DNA from: CAWJPW01 sp963844845
Lineage (GTDB): Bacteria > Acidobacteriota > Thermoanaerobaculia > Thermoanaerobaculales > Sulfomarinibacteraceae
Direction of reading: 5' to 3'
Length of the DNA: 64,000 bases
Assembly (NCBI GenBank): GCA_963844845.1
Contig: CAWJPW010000003.1
Span: 558,001-622,000 of the forward strand
Below the pieces are notes generated by a model, which ran no database searches, was not told the DNA's origin, and saw only the letters and a list, made by a program, of their open reading frames with translations. Position 1 is the first letter of the stretch; each line of letters begins with the position of its first letter. The translations under genes and the position numbers were made by a program. Of the stretch, positions 25,369 to 33,237 are shown piece after piece.

Positions 25369-26208
25369 ATGCGACGCATCGCGCTGCTTCTGCTCGTCGT
25401 CGCCGGTCTGGTACCGGCCGTCCACGCGGACGTGAGCCTCGGTGTCCACGTGCGGGTGGCCCCGGGGATCTTCGTGGGCGCCAGGTGGCATTCGGTGCCC
25501 GCCTGGGTGACGATCGCGCCCGCCGCCAACTTGGCGGTAGTCGACACCAACATCCACCCCAAGCACTCGAGACTCTACCTGGACGGCCGCTTCATCGGCA
25601 TCGCCGACGACTTCGACGGCTTCCCCGACTTTCTCTACCTCAAGCCGGGGCGGTATCGGCTCGAGTGTCGCCTCGGCGGCTTTGGCAATGAGGTGGTGGA
25701 GATCGAGGCCCGGGCCGGGTACCGTCACGACCTCCGCTTCCACATGGAGCGTGTGAAGGATGCGGAGAAGGAGCACTGGTGGCAGCGTCCTGATCGCCCC
25801 AAGCCGGTGCAGCGCGTCTTCGGTCCGGTCGTCGCCGAGCCCTTGGGAGGGCGAGTGAGACACCCCCAGCTTCAGGAGGCGACGCCCGCTGGACCCGACC
25901 TTGGGCTGCGGCCGGACCTGCGCGGATCGCATGCAGAGAAGAGTTCGCAGAATGTACAGTCCGCCAGCGCTGCACTGCAGCTCGAGGTGACGCCCGCCGA
26001 AGCCTCCGTGTACTTCGACGGAGCGTTTCTCGCCACCGGTGGAGAGCTGGCAGGGCTCGCCGGACCGCTTGCCATCTCGGCCGGGAAGCACGAGATCGAA
26101 GTCGTTGCGCCAGGGCATGTTTCTGTGACGCGACAGCTCGATGCAGTGGCGGGCGGGACCGTCAGCCTTCGTGTTGAGCTCATGGCCGAGAGGGGTAGAC
26201 AAGAGTAA
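25369..26208 (+). CDS. Secreted protein with two PEGA domains
   Basis: A 279-residue exported protein. A clear signal peptide (MRRIALLLLVVAGLVPAVHA) precedes two PEGA-like beta domains. The first is near residues 65-125 (SRLYLDGRFIGIADDF, LKPGRYRLECRLGGF) and the second near 205-275 (LEVTPAEASVYFDGAFLAT, ISAGKHEIEVVAPGH). A charged, proline-rich linker joins them. PEGA domains are surface-layer or envelope modules of unknown ligand. GGAGGAGG lies five bases before the ATG; an earlier in-frame start would put about 56 unlikely residues before the signal peptide. Its 3' end overlaps the promoter of the small RNA that follows. Confidence 0.85.
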   Translation: MRRIALLLLVVAGLVPAVHADVSLGVHVRVAPGIFVGARWHSVPAWVTIAPAANLAVVDTNIHPKHSRLYLDGRFIGIADDFDGFPDFLYLKPGRYRLECRLGGFGNEVVEIEARAGYRHDLRFHMERVKDAEKEHWWQRPDRPKPVQRVFGPVVAEPLGGRVRHPQLQEATPAGPDLGLRPDLRGSHAEKSSQNVQSASAALQLEVTPAEASVYFDGAFLATGGELAGLAGPLAISAGKHEIEVVAPGHVSVTRQLDAVAGGTVSLRVELMAERGRQE

Positions 26209-26224
26209 ACACGGTAGCTATACT
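26196..26224 (+). promoter_or_regulatory. Strong sigma70-type promoter for a small RNA
   Basis: TAGACA (5 of 6) and TATACT (5 of 6) are separated by exactly 17 bases. The pair overlaps the last codons of the PEGA gene and would start RNA at about 26231. No start codon with a ribosome site follows, so the product is probably not translated. Confidence 0.65.
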
Positions 26225-26230
26225 CTGCGC

Positions 26231-26400
26231 AGTCGAAGACATCGGGAGGGAGTCGGGAACGCTTACCACCTTGCGGCCTACCTATTAAAGGCCAACCTCA
26301 AGAGCCAACCTTGGTTTCCCGCCTCCATAGCCTGCCAGACCAAGCTGAACCCTCCCTCCCAGCTTTCCGACTTCAGCGCCCGGCCGCAGGCCGGGCGCTT
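26231..26400 (+). ncRNA. Candidate structured small RNA, 6S-like layout
   Basis: An about 170-nt unit lies between a good promoter and a strong terminator. Its ends pair: AGTCG (26231) with CGACT (26368), and GGGAGGGA (26244) with TCCCTCCC (26353), making a long closing stem. Inside is a large, mostly unpaired region with one hairpin (GGCCT...AGGCC, 26275-26293) and the AT-rich loop CTATTAA. A closed stem around a large bubble recalls 6S RNA, but the ~143-nt body is shorter than most 6S RNAs and I cannot confirm the family. It lacks the SRP, tmRNA and RNase P signatures. An unrelated regulatory RNA is equally possible. Confidence 0.48.
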
Positions 26401-26401
26401 T
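26375..26401 (+). terminator. Intrinsic terminator of the small RNA
   Basis: A perfect 11-bp stem, AGCGCCCGGCC with GGCCGGGCGCT around a GCA loop, is followed by a short T-run (TTTACT). It ends the small RNA unit. Confidence 0.75.
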
Positions 26402-26530
26402 ACTGCTCAGAGCTCGCGCGTGGCGTAGGGTGTCGACGAGGCTTCCGACGATCGCGTGGCGAGGGGGCCGAGAGGCTCTCGCGAGCGCAGGATCGAGCCG
26501 CCGCAGCAGCTGTCTGATGAGTGCCGCGGG

Positions 26531-27115
26531 CTAGCTCGGTTCGCCGCCGCCAAGGTCCACCAGCGTGCCAGGGTCCACGCCAATGGAGCGCAGGGCCGCT
26601 GCCCAGCGGTCGTCGAATGGTATGTCGAAGAGAATCGAGGACTCGAGTGGAGCCACCAACCAGGAGTTCTCCTCCAGCTCGTGCTCCAGCTGCCCCGGGC
26701 CCCAGCCCGCGTAGCCGAGGATCAGGTAGTAGCGTGTCTGGCGCTCGCCCCGGACAAGGGTGCCCAAGGTGTCCGAGCTGCCCGACAGGGCGAGGCCACG
26801 GTTGATGCGCAGCGTGCCCCCCTCGTCGACGTCGTCTCCATGCTCGAACAGCACGAAGCCGTGCGTGGGCGCCACCGGTCCCCCGCTGAGCACCTCCGGC
26901 AGCGTGCCCTCGCTCTCGGCCTGTCCCAGCTCCTCGAGCACATCCTGGAGGCTGATGTCCAAAGGTCGGTTGACGATGACCCCGAAGGCGCCCTCGTCAC
27001 CGGAGTGCAGACCCAGGAGAACCACTGAGTGCCAGAAGTTGGGGTCGGCGAGGTTGGGCATGGCGATGAGCAGCTGGCCAGCGAGTGACGGTGGCGGGAT
27101 CGGCTCGGACGACAT
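26531..27115 (-). CDS. YqgE/AlgH family protein
   Basis: A 194-residue cytoplasmic protein of the YqgE/AlgH (UPF0301) family. Family landmarks: SLAGQLLIAMPNLADPNFWHS at the N-terminus, GAFGVIVNRPLDI, VLSGGPVAPTHGFVL, RYYLILGYAGWGPGQLEHEL and a C-terminal FDIPFDDRW. AlgH is tied to alginate regulation in Pseudomonas, but the biochemical role is unresolved. It is followed on the same strand by the GYD gene's 3' neighbour region after a 40-bp gap. Confidence 0.93.
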   Translation of the reverse strand: MSSEPIPPPSLAGQLLIAMPNLADPNFWHSVVLLGLHSGDEGAFGVIVNRPLDISLQDVLEELGQAESEGTLPEVLSGGPVAPTHGFVLFEHGDDVDEGGTLRINRGLALSGSSDTLGTLVRGERQTRYYLILGYAGWGPGQLEHELEENSWLVAPLESSILFDIPFDDRWAAALRSIGVDPGTLVDLGGGEPS

Positions 27116-27154
27116 GGGCTCATCGTAGCAGAGCGGCAGCCAGCGACTCCCGAG

Positions 27155-27463
27155 CTACTGTGCCTCGCGGACCTCGCTGACGAGCTCGAGGAAGCGGTCG
27201 TAGGGGATCGCCTCCCAGCTCTCCGCCGACACCGCCCCCTCCATGCGCGAGATCAGCGACACCTTGTGCGCCGTCTCCACGTCGGGGGCCTCGTAGATGT
27301 CCATGAAGTCGTAGGGGCCGAGAATGGCGTAGTGAGCCAGCCACTTCACGTTGGGGCAGTGATCAGACACCTTGCGCAGCCACTCCTTGCCCACGGCATT
27401 CCGTCCCCGCGGGTCGTTGAGGACCTCCTGGGTGAGCTTGGTCATCAGCACGAAGGTGGACAT
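27155..27463 (-). CDS. GYD domain protein
   Basis: A 102-residue protein matching the GYD family: a start with a beta strand (MSTFVLMTKLTQEV), then VKWLAHYAILGPYDFMDIYE, where the family has its GxYD motif (here LGPYDF), and DVETAHKVSLISRMEGAVS. GYD proteins are small alpha-beta barrels of unknown function. GGAGG lies six bases before the ATG. It lies upstream of YqgE on the same strand, with which it may be co-transcribed. Confidence 0.85.
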   Translation of the reverse strand: MSTFVLMTKLTQEVLNDPRGRNAVGKEWLRKVSDHCPNVKWLAHYAILGPYDFMDIYEAPDVETAHKVSLISRMEGAVSAESWEAIPYDRFLELVSEVREAQ

Positions 27464-27551
27464 GGCAAACCTCCTTTGCCGGGCCAACGGACCACGGCCC
27501 CGACTCCTTCCACGGCTGGGTGCGGACGGTGTTCTCCTGCTAGCATGGGGC

Positions 27552-28010
27552 GTGGATCTGCCGACTTCAAGTGCCGAGCCCGGCAGCCTGCGCATCGAGG
27601 CGGCGACGCCGCCTTGGGAGCCCGAGGTCTTGGAGCAGCTGCGCGAGGCGCTGGAGCGTTGCCCGGACGTGGCCTTCGCCCATCTTCCCGGGGTGCACGT
27701 GACTCAGCATCAGGAGCAGCCTGAGCTGGTGCTCTTCGTCTGGCTGCTGCCGGGCGCGCTACGCTCGCTGCGCCAGGCTCTCAACGTCGTGTCCGAGGTG
27801 GTGGCTCGGGTCCTGCCGGATGGCGCGTACCTCGACGTCGTGATCCTCAACTCCGCCCCTGAGCTGCTCGAGGCGGTGGAGTGCGCCGGCTGCCTCCTGG
27901 TCGAGCGCGTGCCTGAGGAGCGTCGCCGAGCCCGCGAAGCCGCCGGGCGCCCGGTGGAGGCGGACAGTCCGCCAGAGGAGCGCACCAGCCCCTGGTGGTG
28001 GCCCTTCTAA
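27552..28010 (+). CDS. SseB C-terminal-domain-like protein
   Basis: A 152-residue protein. PEVLEQLREALERCPDVAFAH begins a domain that resembles the C-terminal domain of SseB (enhanced serine sensitivity): helix, strand, then LVLFVWLLPG, a helix and YLDVVILNSAPELLEAV. The C-terminal 30 residues are acidic and proline-rich, ending SPWWWPF. The start is a GTG and is uncertain; no good ribosome site is visible. A second protein with a similar fold is encoded convergently 600 bp away, with a structured repeat in between. The function is unknown. Confidence 0.55.
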   Translation: MDLPTSSAEPGSLRIEAATPPWEPEVLEQLREALERCPDVAFAHLPGVHVTQHQEQPELVLFVWLLPGALRSLRQALNVVSEVVARVLPDGAYLDVVILNSAPELLEAVECAGCLLVERVPEERRRAREAAGRPVEADSPPEERTSPWWWPF

Positions 28011-28122
28011 GAGCTCAGAGCTATCGCCGAGCGTGGGCGATGAGGACCTCCGGTCTGCAAGATCTGAACGGCTCCGTGGCGACTGCTGCGGGCGGCAGGG
28101 GATTCGTGGCCGGGGGGTGCTG

Positions 28123-28368
28123 CGGGCACCGGCGCCCGGGCGGTGGCTGTGCCGCCGCCCGTCGGCGCGTTCGCGAAGGGGGCAACGGCAGAAGCCGCCC
28201 GGCGGCAACATGGCCCCCTTCGCGAACGCGCCGAGTCGCCTGCGTGGTCGTTTGGGGCCACTGCTCCGGACGCCAAGGGCCGTGGGAGCCCCCCTTGACG
28301 TTTCCGCCAACGCGCCGCAAGGGAGACCGCGCTCCAGGGAAGACGTCAAGGACGGCACGCCCGCCGGA
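28123..28368 (+). repeat. Dispersed structured element, copy 1
   Basis: A 246-bp element whose sequence and fold recur at about 43.5 kb. It has a GGGCGG/CCGCCC hairpin, then a perfect 22-bp stem (28162-28183 with 28213-28234) capping a small CGGC-AGAA-GCCG hairpin. Next comes a conserved block GCCGAGTCGCCTGC and a CAAGGG...CCCTTG hairpin (28274-28297). The strand CCTTGACGT (28293) can instead pair with ACGTCAAGG (28343). It lies in a 610-bp gene-free gap between convergent genes. The rest of the gap holds no gene I can support, only a GGCCGC-GAA-GCGGCC hairpin at 28573-28587. Readings through it give only arginine- and proline-rich nonsense. Confidence 0.7.
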
Positions 28369-28621
28369 GGACCTGTGCTTTGGGGCGGTGTTGGGCTTCC
28401 TCCGCTGATCGGCCAAAGCCTACCGACACGGTGGTGCCCGCATCGAGGCGATGGGTGGCGCGCGAAAGTCGCGTGCCTACACCGCGATGGGATCACGAGT
28501 GTTTCCGGGACGCTCTCTCCTAGGCGCCCGGCGCACGCTCGAGTGCGGCCGCGCCCGACCGAGTGGTCGAGAGGCCGCGAAGCGGCCGGCGTGCCCCGGC
28601 GGGATGCGCGTTGTCCCAGGC

Positions 28622-29017
28622 TCAGCTCTTTAGGGACCGTCTCTGCTTCTCGAGCCAGGCGGCGCTTCGCAGGTAGAGCGGTTGAAGGGTGTCGTAGCAG
28701 TACTGCGCGATGAGCGGCGCAGCGTCGAGGCGGTAGATCTTGAGGGCGACCTCCGGCGGCAGCAGCAGCTGAATCTCGTCGACGATGCGCCGGAACTCGT
28801 GGTCATTTCGCGAGAGGATCCCGCTCTTAAGCCCAACCGCCAGGCTCGCCTGCTTTGGCTCACCAGCCGCCTCGAGCGCGAAAAGGTAGACCACCTGTAT
28901 CAGCTCTTCCTTGTGGATGAGCTGCCGCAGCTTCTCCAGGAACGCCTGCGGCATGGTCGCCTCGTCGAGGCGCTTGAGCTTCACCCGTGTACCCGTGTGG
29001 ATCTTGACCTCGTCCAC
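28622..29017 (-). CDS. Protein of unknown function, SseB-like fold suspected
   Basis: A 131-residue protein starting at a GTG with AGGAG seven bases upstream. It begins MDEVKIHTGTRVKLKRL, then MPQAFLEKLRQLIHKEELIQ and VVYLFALEAAGEPKQASLAV, a helix (FRRIVDEIQLLLPPEVAL) and a C-terminal YCYDTLQPLYLR. The alternation of helix and strand, and the ending 'xxLQPLY', resemble the SseB C-terminal domain, like its convergent neighbour. This is a weak, shape-based call. It may share an ancestor with that neighbour. Confidence 0.6.
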   Translation of the reverse strand: MDEVKIHTGTRVKLKRLDEATMPQAFLEKLRQLIHKEELIQVVYLFALEAAGEPKQASLAVGLKSGILSRNDHEFRRIVDEIQLLLPPEVALKIYRLDAAPLIAQYCYDTLQPLYLRSAAWLEKQRRSLKS

Positions 29018-29128
29018 GGCACGCTCCTCTCAGGTTTCTCCGGTTCGGCATCATCCTATCCCCGGTGCGGTCGCGGCGTCCAGCGCCCTGTCGTTGCGGT
29101 GCTACCATGAGGCGAGCTCGGTGGTGGA

Positions 29129-29827
29129 ATGAGTGAGACGATCGTTGTAATAGCGGCACATGCATTCGAGGCCCGCGCGGCGGCCGGAGTGGGCAGTGCC
29201 ATGACCAAGGAACCGTGGGGCCAATGGACCCTCTACCGCGGCGAGATGTGGGACCGCCCCATGGCCGTGATCCGCTGTGGACCGGGCAAGGTCGCGGCTG
29301 CTGCCGCCGCGCAGGCCTCGATTCAATACCTCGATCCGGCTGTGCTCGTCAGCTTCGGCACTGCTGGCTGCCCCGACCCGCGGGTGAAGCTCGGGACCCT
29401 CATGGTTTCGGTGCGGGTCGTGGACGTTGCGCTCACCCTACTCGAAGAGCTTCCGGTCAAAATCCCCAACCAGTTCACCCCTGACGAGGGCCTCACCGAT
29501 CGATTGCTCGCGGTGCCCGGGACGACGCCCGCCACCGTCCTGTGCTGGGAGGGGCGTGTGGTCACACCGCTGAGCCAGCTTCCGACCGGTCTCGGCGGAG
29601 GGCCGGTTGCGGTGGACTGGGAGAGCGCCGCGGTGGCGCAGGTGGCACAGATGTGGAACGTCCCGTGGACGGTGTGCAAAACCATCTCCGATCACGGCGA
29701 GGCGGACCGGCTGCGCCTGCTTGCGCTGGCTGCGCGCCGACCCCTACAATGGGGCGCCGAGGCGATCCGCAGGGCGTGCGACGCCTACCTCAAGGAGCGT
29801 ACGCAAGCGCCGGAGGTCACGGCCTGA
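29129..29827 (+). CDS. Nucleosidase of the MTA/SAH nucleosidase family
   Basis: A 232-residue phosphorylase-superfamily enzyme. The fold is visible in VVIAAHAFEARA, VIRCGPGKVAAAAAAQ and VLVSFGTAGC. The purine-site segment reads VAVDWESAAVAQVAQMWNVP (VDMESAA in canonical enzymes) and is followed by TVCKTISDHGEADRL with the catalytic Asp of the ISD motif. It probably hydrolyses methylthioadenosine or S-adenosylhomocysteine, or a related futalosine-type nucleoside. It is followed after 19 bases by the STAS gene. Confidence 0.82.
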   Translation: MSETIVVIAAHAFEARAAAGVGSAMTKEPWGQWTLYRGEMWDRPMAVIRCGPGKVAAAAAAQASIQYLDPAVLVSFGTAGCPDPRVKLGTLMVSVRVVDVALTLLEELPVKIPNQFTPDEGLTDRLLAVPGTTPATVLCWEGRVVTPLSQLPTGLGGGPVAVDWESAAVAQVAQMWNVPWTVCKTISDHGEADRLRLLALAARRPLQWGAEAIRRACDAYLKERTQAPEVTA

Positions 29828-29846
29828 TCGACGAGGAGAGCCCACC

Positions 29847-30188
29847 ATGAAGATCGAGCGCACAGAGGACGGCAACGTGACCGTGCTGGTGGTGGAGGGC
29901 GTCATCAAGCTGGGCGAGTCGGCGCGACAGTTCTCGGAGTATCTGGAAGATCTCCTTGCGCATGACGTGCAGGCCGTTGTGATCGACCTCTCTGCCATCG
30001 ACTACGTCGACTCGACCGGGCTCGGTGAGCTGGTGGGTTACCTGCAGCGGTTCACCAAGGAGGGGCGGCGCCTCGCCCTCCTCAACCCCCACCAGCGGAT
30101 TCTCAACCTCCTCAAACTCACCAAGCTGGACGAGGTCTTCCCCATCTTCGAGAGCCGGTCCGCGGCCGTCTCGGCCCTCGCCAGCTGA
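29847..30188 (+). CDS. STAS-domain anti-sigma factor antagonist
   Basis: A 113-residue SpoIIAA/RsbV-type protein. LEDLLAHDVQAVVIDLSAID leads to YVDSTGLGELVGYL, with the phosphorylatable Ser of the DSTG motif, then RFTKEGRRLALLNPHQRI. Such proteins bind an anti-sigma kinase and free a sigma factor when unphosphorylated. No matching anti-sigma kinase is encoded beside it. GAGGAG precedes the ATG. It appears to be co-transcribed with the nucleosidase gene. Confidence 0.9.
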   Translation: MKIERTEDGNVTVLVVEGVIKLGESARQFSEYLEDLLAHDVQAVVIDLSAIDYVDSTGLGELVGYLQRFTKEGRRLALLNPHQRILNLLKLTKLDEVFPIFESRSAAVSALAS

Positions 30189-30327
30189 GCCGCATCGAGC
30201 GGCGGCTCCCGCCTGTCGCACCTCATTGTTCACTCGGTCGTGGTGATGCTGTTGTCGCCGCGTTCCCTGTGGGAAGCCAGTGGGAATGCGCGCGCCGATT
30301 GTAGACTCATGGTGAAGAGGAGGAGCG

Positions 30328-31038
30328 ATGAGCAGCGATCCCCACCGCAATTTCGATTCGTCGGCACGTCCCTACGAGGCCATCGGCGAGCCCAGCGCCA
30401 GGGCCGTGTTCATCACCCGTACCTACCTTCACCTGCTGGGCGCGGTCCTCGCATTCACGGCCATCGAGTGGGTGCTCTTCTCCTCGGGGCTGGCCTGGGC
30501 GATGGCGCGCACCATGCTCTCCACCTCGTGGCTGCTGGTGCTCGGCGGTTTCGTGCTGGTCAGCTGGCTGGCCAGCCGCGCCGCCTACAGTGCCCGCTCG
30601 CTGGCCGTACAGTATGCCGCGCTGGCCGGGTTCGTGGTGGCGGAGGCAGTGATCTTCGTGCCCCTCCTTGCCATAGCCTTCGTCAAGGCGCCCGGCGCGG
30701 TACAGAGTGCGGTCACTGTCACCGGTATCGGCTTCGCCGGCCTCACTGCCGTCGCCTTTCTCTCACGCAAGGACTTTTCGTTCCTCGGTGCGATTCTCCG
30801 CTGGGTCGGAATCGTCGCCCTGGTGGCGATCGTCGCCGGGGTGCTCTTCGGCTTCGAGCTTGGTACCTGGTTCTCGGTGGGCATGATCGCTTTCGCCGGG
30901 GCTGCGATCCTCTACGACACCTCGGCGGTGATCCACCGTTTCCCCACCGACAGGCACGTGGCGGCCGCACTGGAGCTGTTCGCGTCGGTGGCGCTGATGC
31001 TCTGGTACGTCTTACGCCTGTTCCTCTCGCGCGACTGA
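30328..31038 (+). CDS. Bax inhibitor-1 (YccA/YbhL-like) membrane protein
   Basis: A 236-residue inner-membrane protein with seven predicted helices. Features of the BI-1 family: ITRTYLHLLGAVLAFTAIEW in helix 1, VTGIGFAGLTAVAFLSRKDF in the middle, and AAILYDTSAVIHRFPTDRHV followed by AALELFASVALMLWYVLRL at the end, including the conserved Asp. The family forms pH-sensitive calcium-leak channels or guards membrane-protein turnover. A GAGGAGGAG ribosome site precedes the ATG. Confidence 0.92.
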   Translation: MSSDPHRNFDSSARPYEAIGEPSARAVFITRTYLHLLGAVLAFTAIEWVLFSSGLAWAMARTMLSTSWLLVLGGFVLVSWLASRAAYSARSLAVQYAALAGFVVAEAVIFVPLLAIAFVKAPGAVQSAVTVTGIGFAGLTAVAFLSRKDFSFLGAILRWVGIVALVAIVAGVLFGFELGTWFSVGMIAFAGAAILYDTSAVIHRFPTDRHVAAALELFASVALMLWYVLRLFLSRD

Positions 31039-31080
31039 CGACCAGCGCTCATGGCGACCGGCGGGTCGCCGAGATGGGCC

Positions 31081-31105
31081 CGTCCCCGGCTGCCCCCCGG
31101 GGACG
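31081..31105 (+). terminator. Hairpin after the Bax-inhibitor-like gene
   Basis: CGTCCCCGG pairs perfectly with CCGGGGACG over a seven-base loop, about 40 bases after the stop. No T-run follows, so it may be a weak or factor-assisted terminator. Confidence 0.5.
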
Positions 31106-31263
31106 CGCCCGGGCGAGCGCTTGGTGCGCGGGGATGGTCACGCAGCCGGAGGGGGCGACCTCATGAGCGGGCTGGTCCGCGCTTGTCGTTCCGCTTCTGT
31201 GGCTCTATCTTGAAAGCAAGAGCACTGAACGGACCGGACAACCAGGATCCTCTGGAGGTGCCG

Positions 31264-32982
31264 ATGAGCCCGGGCGCCCATGCTTCCAGGTCCGCCCCGA
31301 CGCCCCGCGAGGCGATGGACGAGGCCCTCACCGAGCTCGCCCGCACCCGTCTCGGTTGGGCCGAGCTCCCGGCCGCCGCCAAGGCGGACCTCCTTCGGCG
31401 CATGCGCAGGGACCTTCATGCCGTGGCTGACGAGTGGTCGATGGCGGCAGCCGAGGCCAAGGGGGTGGCCGGCGACAGCCGCGAGGGTGGAGAGGAGTGG
31501 CTCACCTTCGCCTTTCTGCTGCGCGCGGTGGCCATGCTCGAGCGCTCGCTGCGGGCGGTGGCGCGGGGGCGTCGTCCCCCGCTGCCCGGGCCCGTCACGA
31601 ACTGCGGCGACGGCCAGCTCAGCGTCCAGGTCTTCCCGGGCTCGCTCTACGACCGCCTCCTCTACCCAGGCATGGTGAGCCAGGTGTGGACCGAGCCCGG
31701 GGTGTCGGTGGACGACATCGAGCGCGGCTGGGGCGGCCTCGGCGGCGAGCCCACGCGGTCGGGGAGCACCGTGCTCGTTCTCGGCGCCGGCAACGTGTCC
31801 ATCCTGGGCCCCTGCGACATCCTCGACAAGACCTTCTGCGAGGGGGCGGTGGTTGTCTACAAGACACACCCCGTCACCGACCACCTCACGCCCCTTCTCG
31901 AGCGCGGCTTCGCGGCGCTCATCGAGGCCGGCGCGCTGCGCATCGTGCGCGGCGACGCCGGGGAGGGCTCCTACCTCGCCGGCCACGACCTGGTTGACGC
32001 CATCCACCTCACCGGCTCGCACTGCACCCACGACGCCATCGTCTACGGCGCGGGGCCCGAGGGCGAGGTCAGGCGGTGGGCGGGGAAGCCGCTGCTCGAC
32101 AAGCCGTTCACCTCCGAGCTGGGCTGCGTCAGCCCGCTCATCGTCGTGCCTGGTCCGTGGCGTCGCGGCGACATCGCCTACCAGGCCGAGCACCTCGCCG
32201 CGATGCAGGTCGTCAACGCCGGATTCAACTGTCTGAGCACCAGGGTGATCATTCAGCATGCCGACTGGGAGCAGCGCGCCGCGCTGCTGGACGCGCTCCG
32301 CCGCGTACTGGGCCGCACGCCGACGCGGCCGGCGTACTACCCGCGCTCGCATTGCCTCCACCGCAGGTTCGTCGAGGCCCACCCCGAGACCGAGTTCTTC
32401 GGGGAGGGGGGCGGCTCCCTCCTGCCGTGGACGCTCATCGCGGGCCTCGATCCCGAGCGGGGTGACGACATCAGCTTCCGCGAAGAAGCCTTCTGCTCGC
32501 TGGTGGCGGAGACCGCGCTTGCCGCCGACGACGTGCCCGGGTTCCTCGACCGTGCCGTGAGCTTCGCCAATGACACGCTGTGGGGCTCGTTGACGGCGAC
32601 GATTGTCGTGCACCCGCGCTCGCTGGCGGATCCCCAGGTGGCCGCCGCCGTGGAGCGGGCGGTCCGCGACCTGCGCTATGGAACCGTCGGCGTCAACCTC
32701 TGGGGGGTCCTCAACTACATCACCATGGCGGGCTCCTGGGGAGCGTTCCCGGGTCATCCCACCGCCGACATCCAGTCGGGCCGGGGCACCGTGCACAACT
32801 ACCTGGGAGTGCCGAGGCCGCAGAAGACCGTCATCCGGGGCCCGTTTCGCCAGTGGCCCAAGCCGGTGGTGTTCCCGAGCCATCGAACTCTCCCGGCGCT
32901 GGGCCGTCGTCTGGCAGCCCTCGAGGCGGCGCCGTCTCCCTTGCGGCTGCCGGGCCTCCTGGCGGCGGCCATGCGGGCGTAA
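31264..32982 (+). CDS. Aldehyde dehydrogenase family protein
   Basis: A 572-residue protein. It has the ALDH catalytic residues: Glu in FTSELGCVSPLIV and the nucleophile Cys in VNAGFNCLSTRVII, with VVVYKTHPVTDH and FREEAFCSLVAE as further landmarks of the nucleotide-binding and active-site regions. It is longer than typical ALDHs (~490), with extra N-terminal helix and a proline-rich C-terminal end. The substrate cannot be inferred. GGAGG lies five bases before the ATG. It stands alone between the Bax-inhibitor-like gene and a promoter region for a secreted protein. Confidence 0.87.
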   Translation: MSPGAHASRSAPTPREAMDEALTELARTRLGWAELPAAAKADLLRRMRRDLHAVADEWSMAAAEAKGVAGDSREGGEEWLTFAFLLRAVAMLERSLRAVARGRRPPLPGPVTNCGDGQLSVQVFPGSLYDRLLYPGMVSQVWTEPGVSVDDIERGWGGLGGEPTRSGSTVLVLGAGNVSILGPCDILDKTFCEGAVVVYKTHPVTDHLTPLLERGFAALIEAGALRIVRGDAGEGSYLAGHDLVDAIHLTGSHCTHDAIVYGAGPEGEVRRWAGKPLLDKPFTSELGCVSPLIVVPGPWRRGDIAYQAEHLAAMQVVNAGFNCLSTRVIIQHADWEQRAALLDALRRVLGRTPTRPAYYPRSHCLHRRFVEAHPETEFFGEGGGSLLPWTLIAGLDPERGDDISFREEAFCSLVAETALAADDVPGFLDRAVSFANDTLWGSLTATIVVHPRSLADPQVAAAVERAVRDLRYGTVGVNLWGVLNYITMAGSWGAFPGHPTADIQSGRGTVHNYLGVPRPQKTVIRGPFRQWPKPVVFPSHRTLPALGRRLAALEAAPSPLRLPGLLAAAMRA

Positions 32983-33094
32983 GCGGCCCCGGTCGAAGCC
33001 TCGACAGGGCACCAGCCAGCAGCGAAAGAGGATCCAAAGGCGCACGAATAACTGAGAATTGTAGTGATTCCTCTGGTACTGGAGAGGCTCTGCA

Positions 33095-33103
33095 TGCTAT
33101 GAT
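33095..33103 (+). promoter_or_regulatory. Extended -10 promoter for the large secreted protein
   Basis: TGC-TATGAT is an extended -10 element (TGn plus 5 of 6). No good -35 lies 17 bases upstream. It would give a leader of about 125 bases that includes the hairpin below. Confidence 0.4.
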
Positions 33104-33132
33104 CCGTCTTGGGTCTTTCTCAACTTAAATCG

Positions 33133-33177
33133 CCCTGAAGTGGCAACTATCTCCACTAGGCACAGTTGCTCTCAGGG
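33133..33177 (+). promoter_or_regulatory. Structured 5' leader hairpin
   Basis: Two nested stems: CCCTGA pairs with TCAGGG and, inside it, GCAACT with AGTTGC, with GTGG/CCAC as an alternative inner pair. It lies in the leader of the secreted-protein gene. It does not match the c-di-GMP riboswitch consensus as I know it. Confidence 0.4.
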
Positions 33178-33237
33178 TGAACGTAATTCGATCCGTATCG
33201 AGATCGTCTCATTTTTGCTCGAATGAGGAGGTTCGTG

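Noticed and set aside
26231..26400. Bacterial SRP RNA, tmRNA or RNase P in the small RNA unit
   Set aside because: The SRP tetraloop region, tRNA-like ends and RNase P core motifs are absent.
33133..33177. c-di-GMP riboswitch (GEMM-I) in the leader
   Set aside because: The conserved loop sequences of GEMM-I as I recall them are not present.
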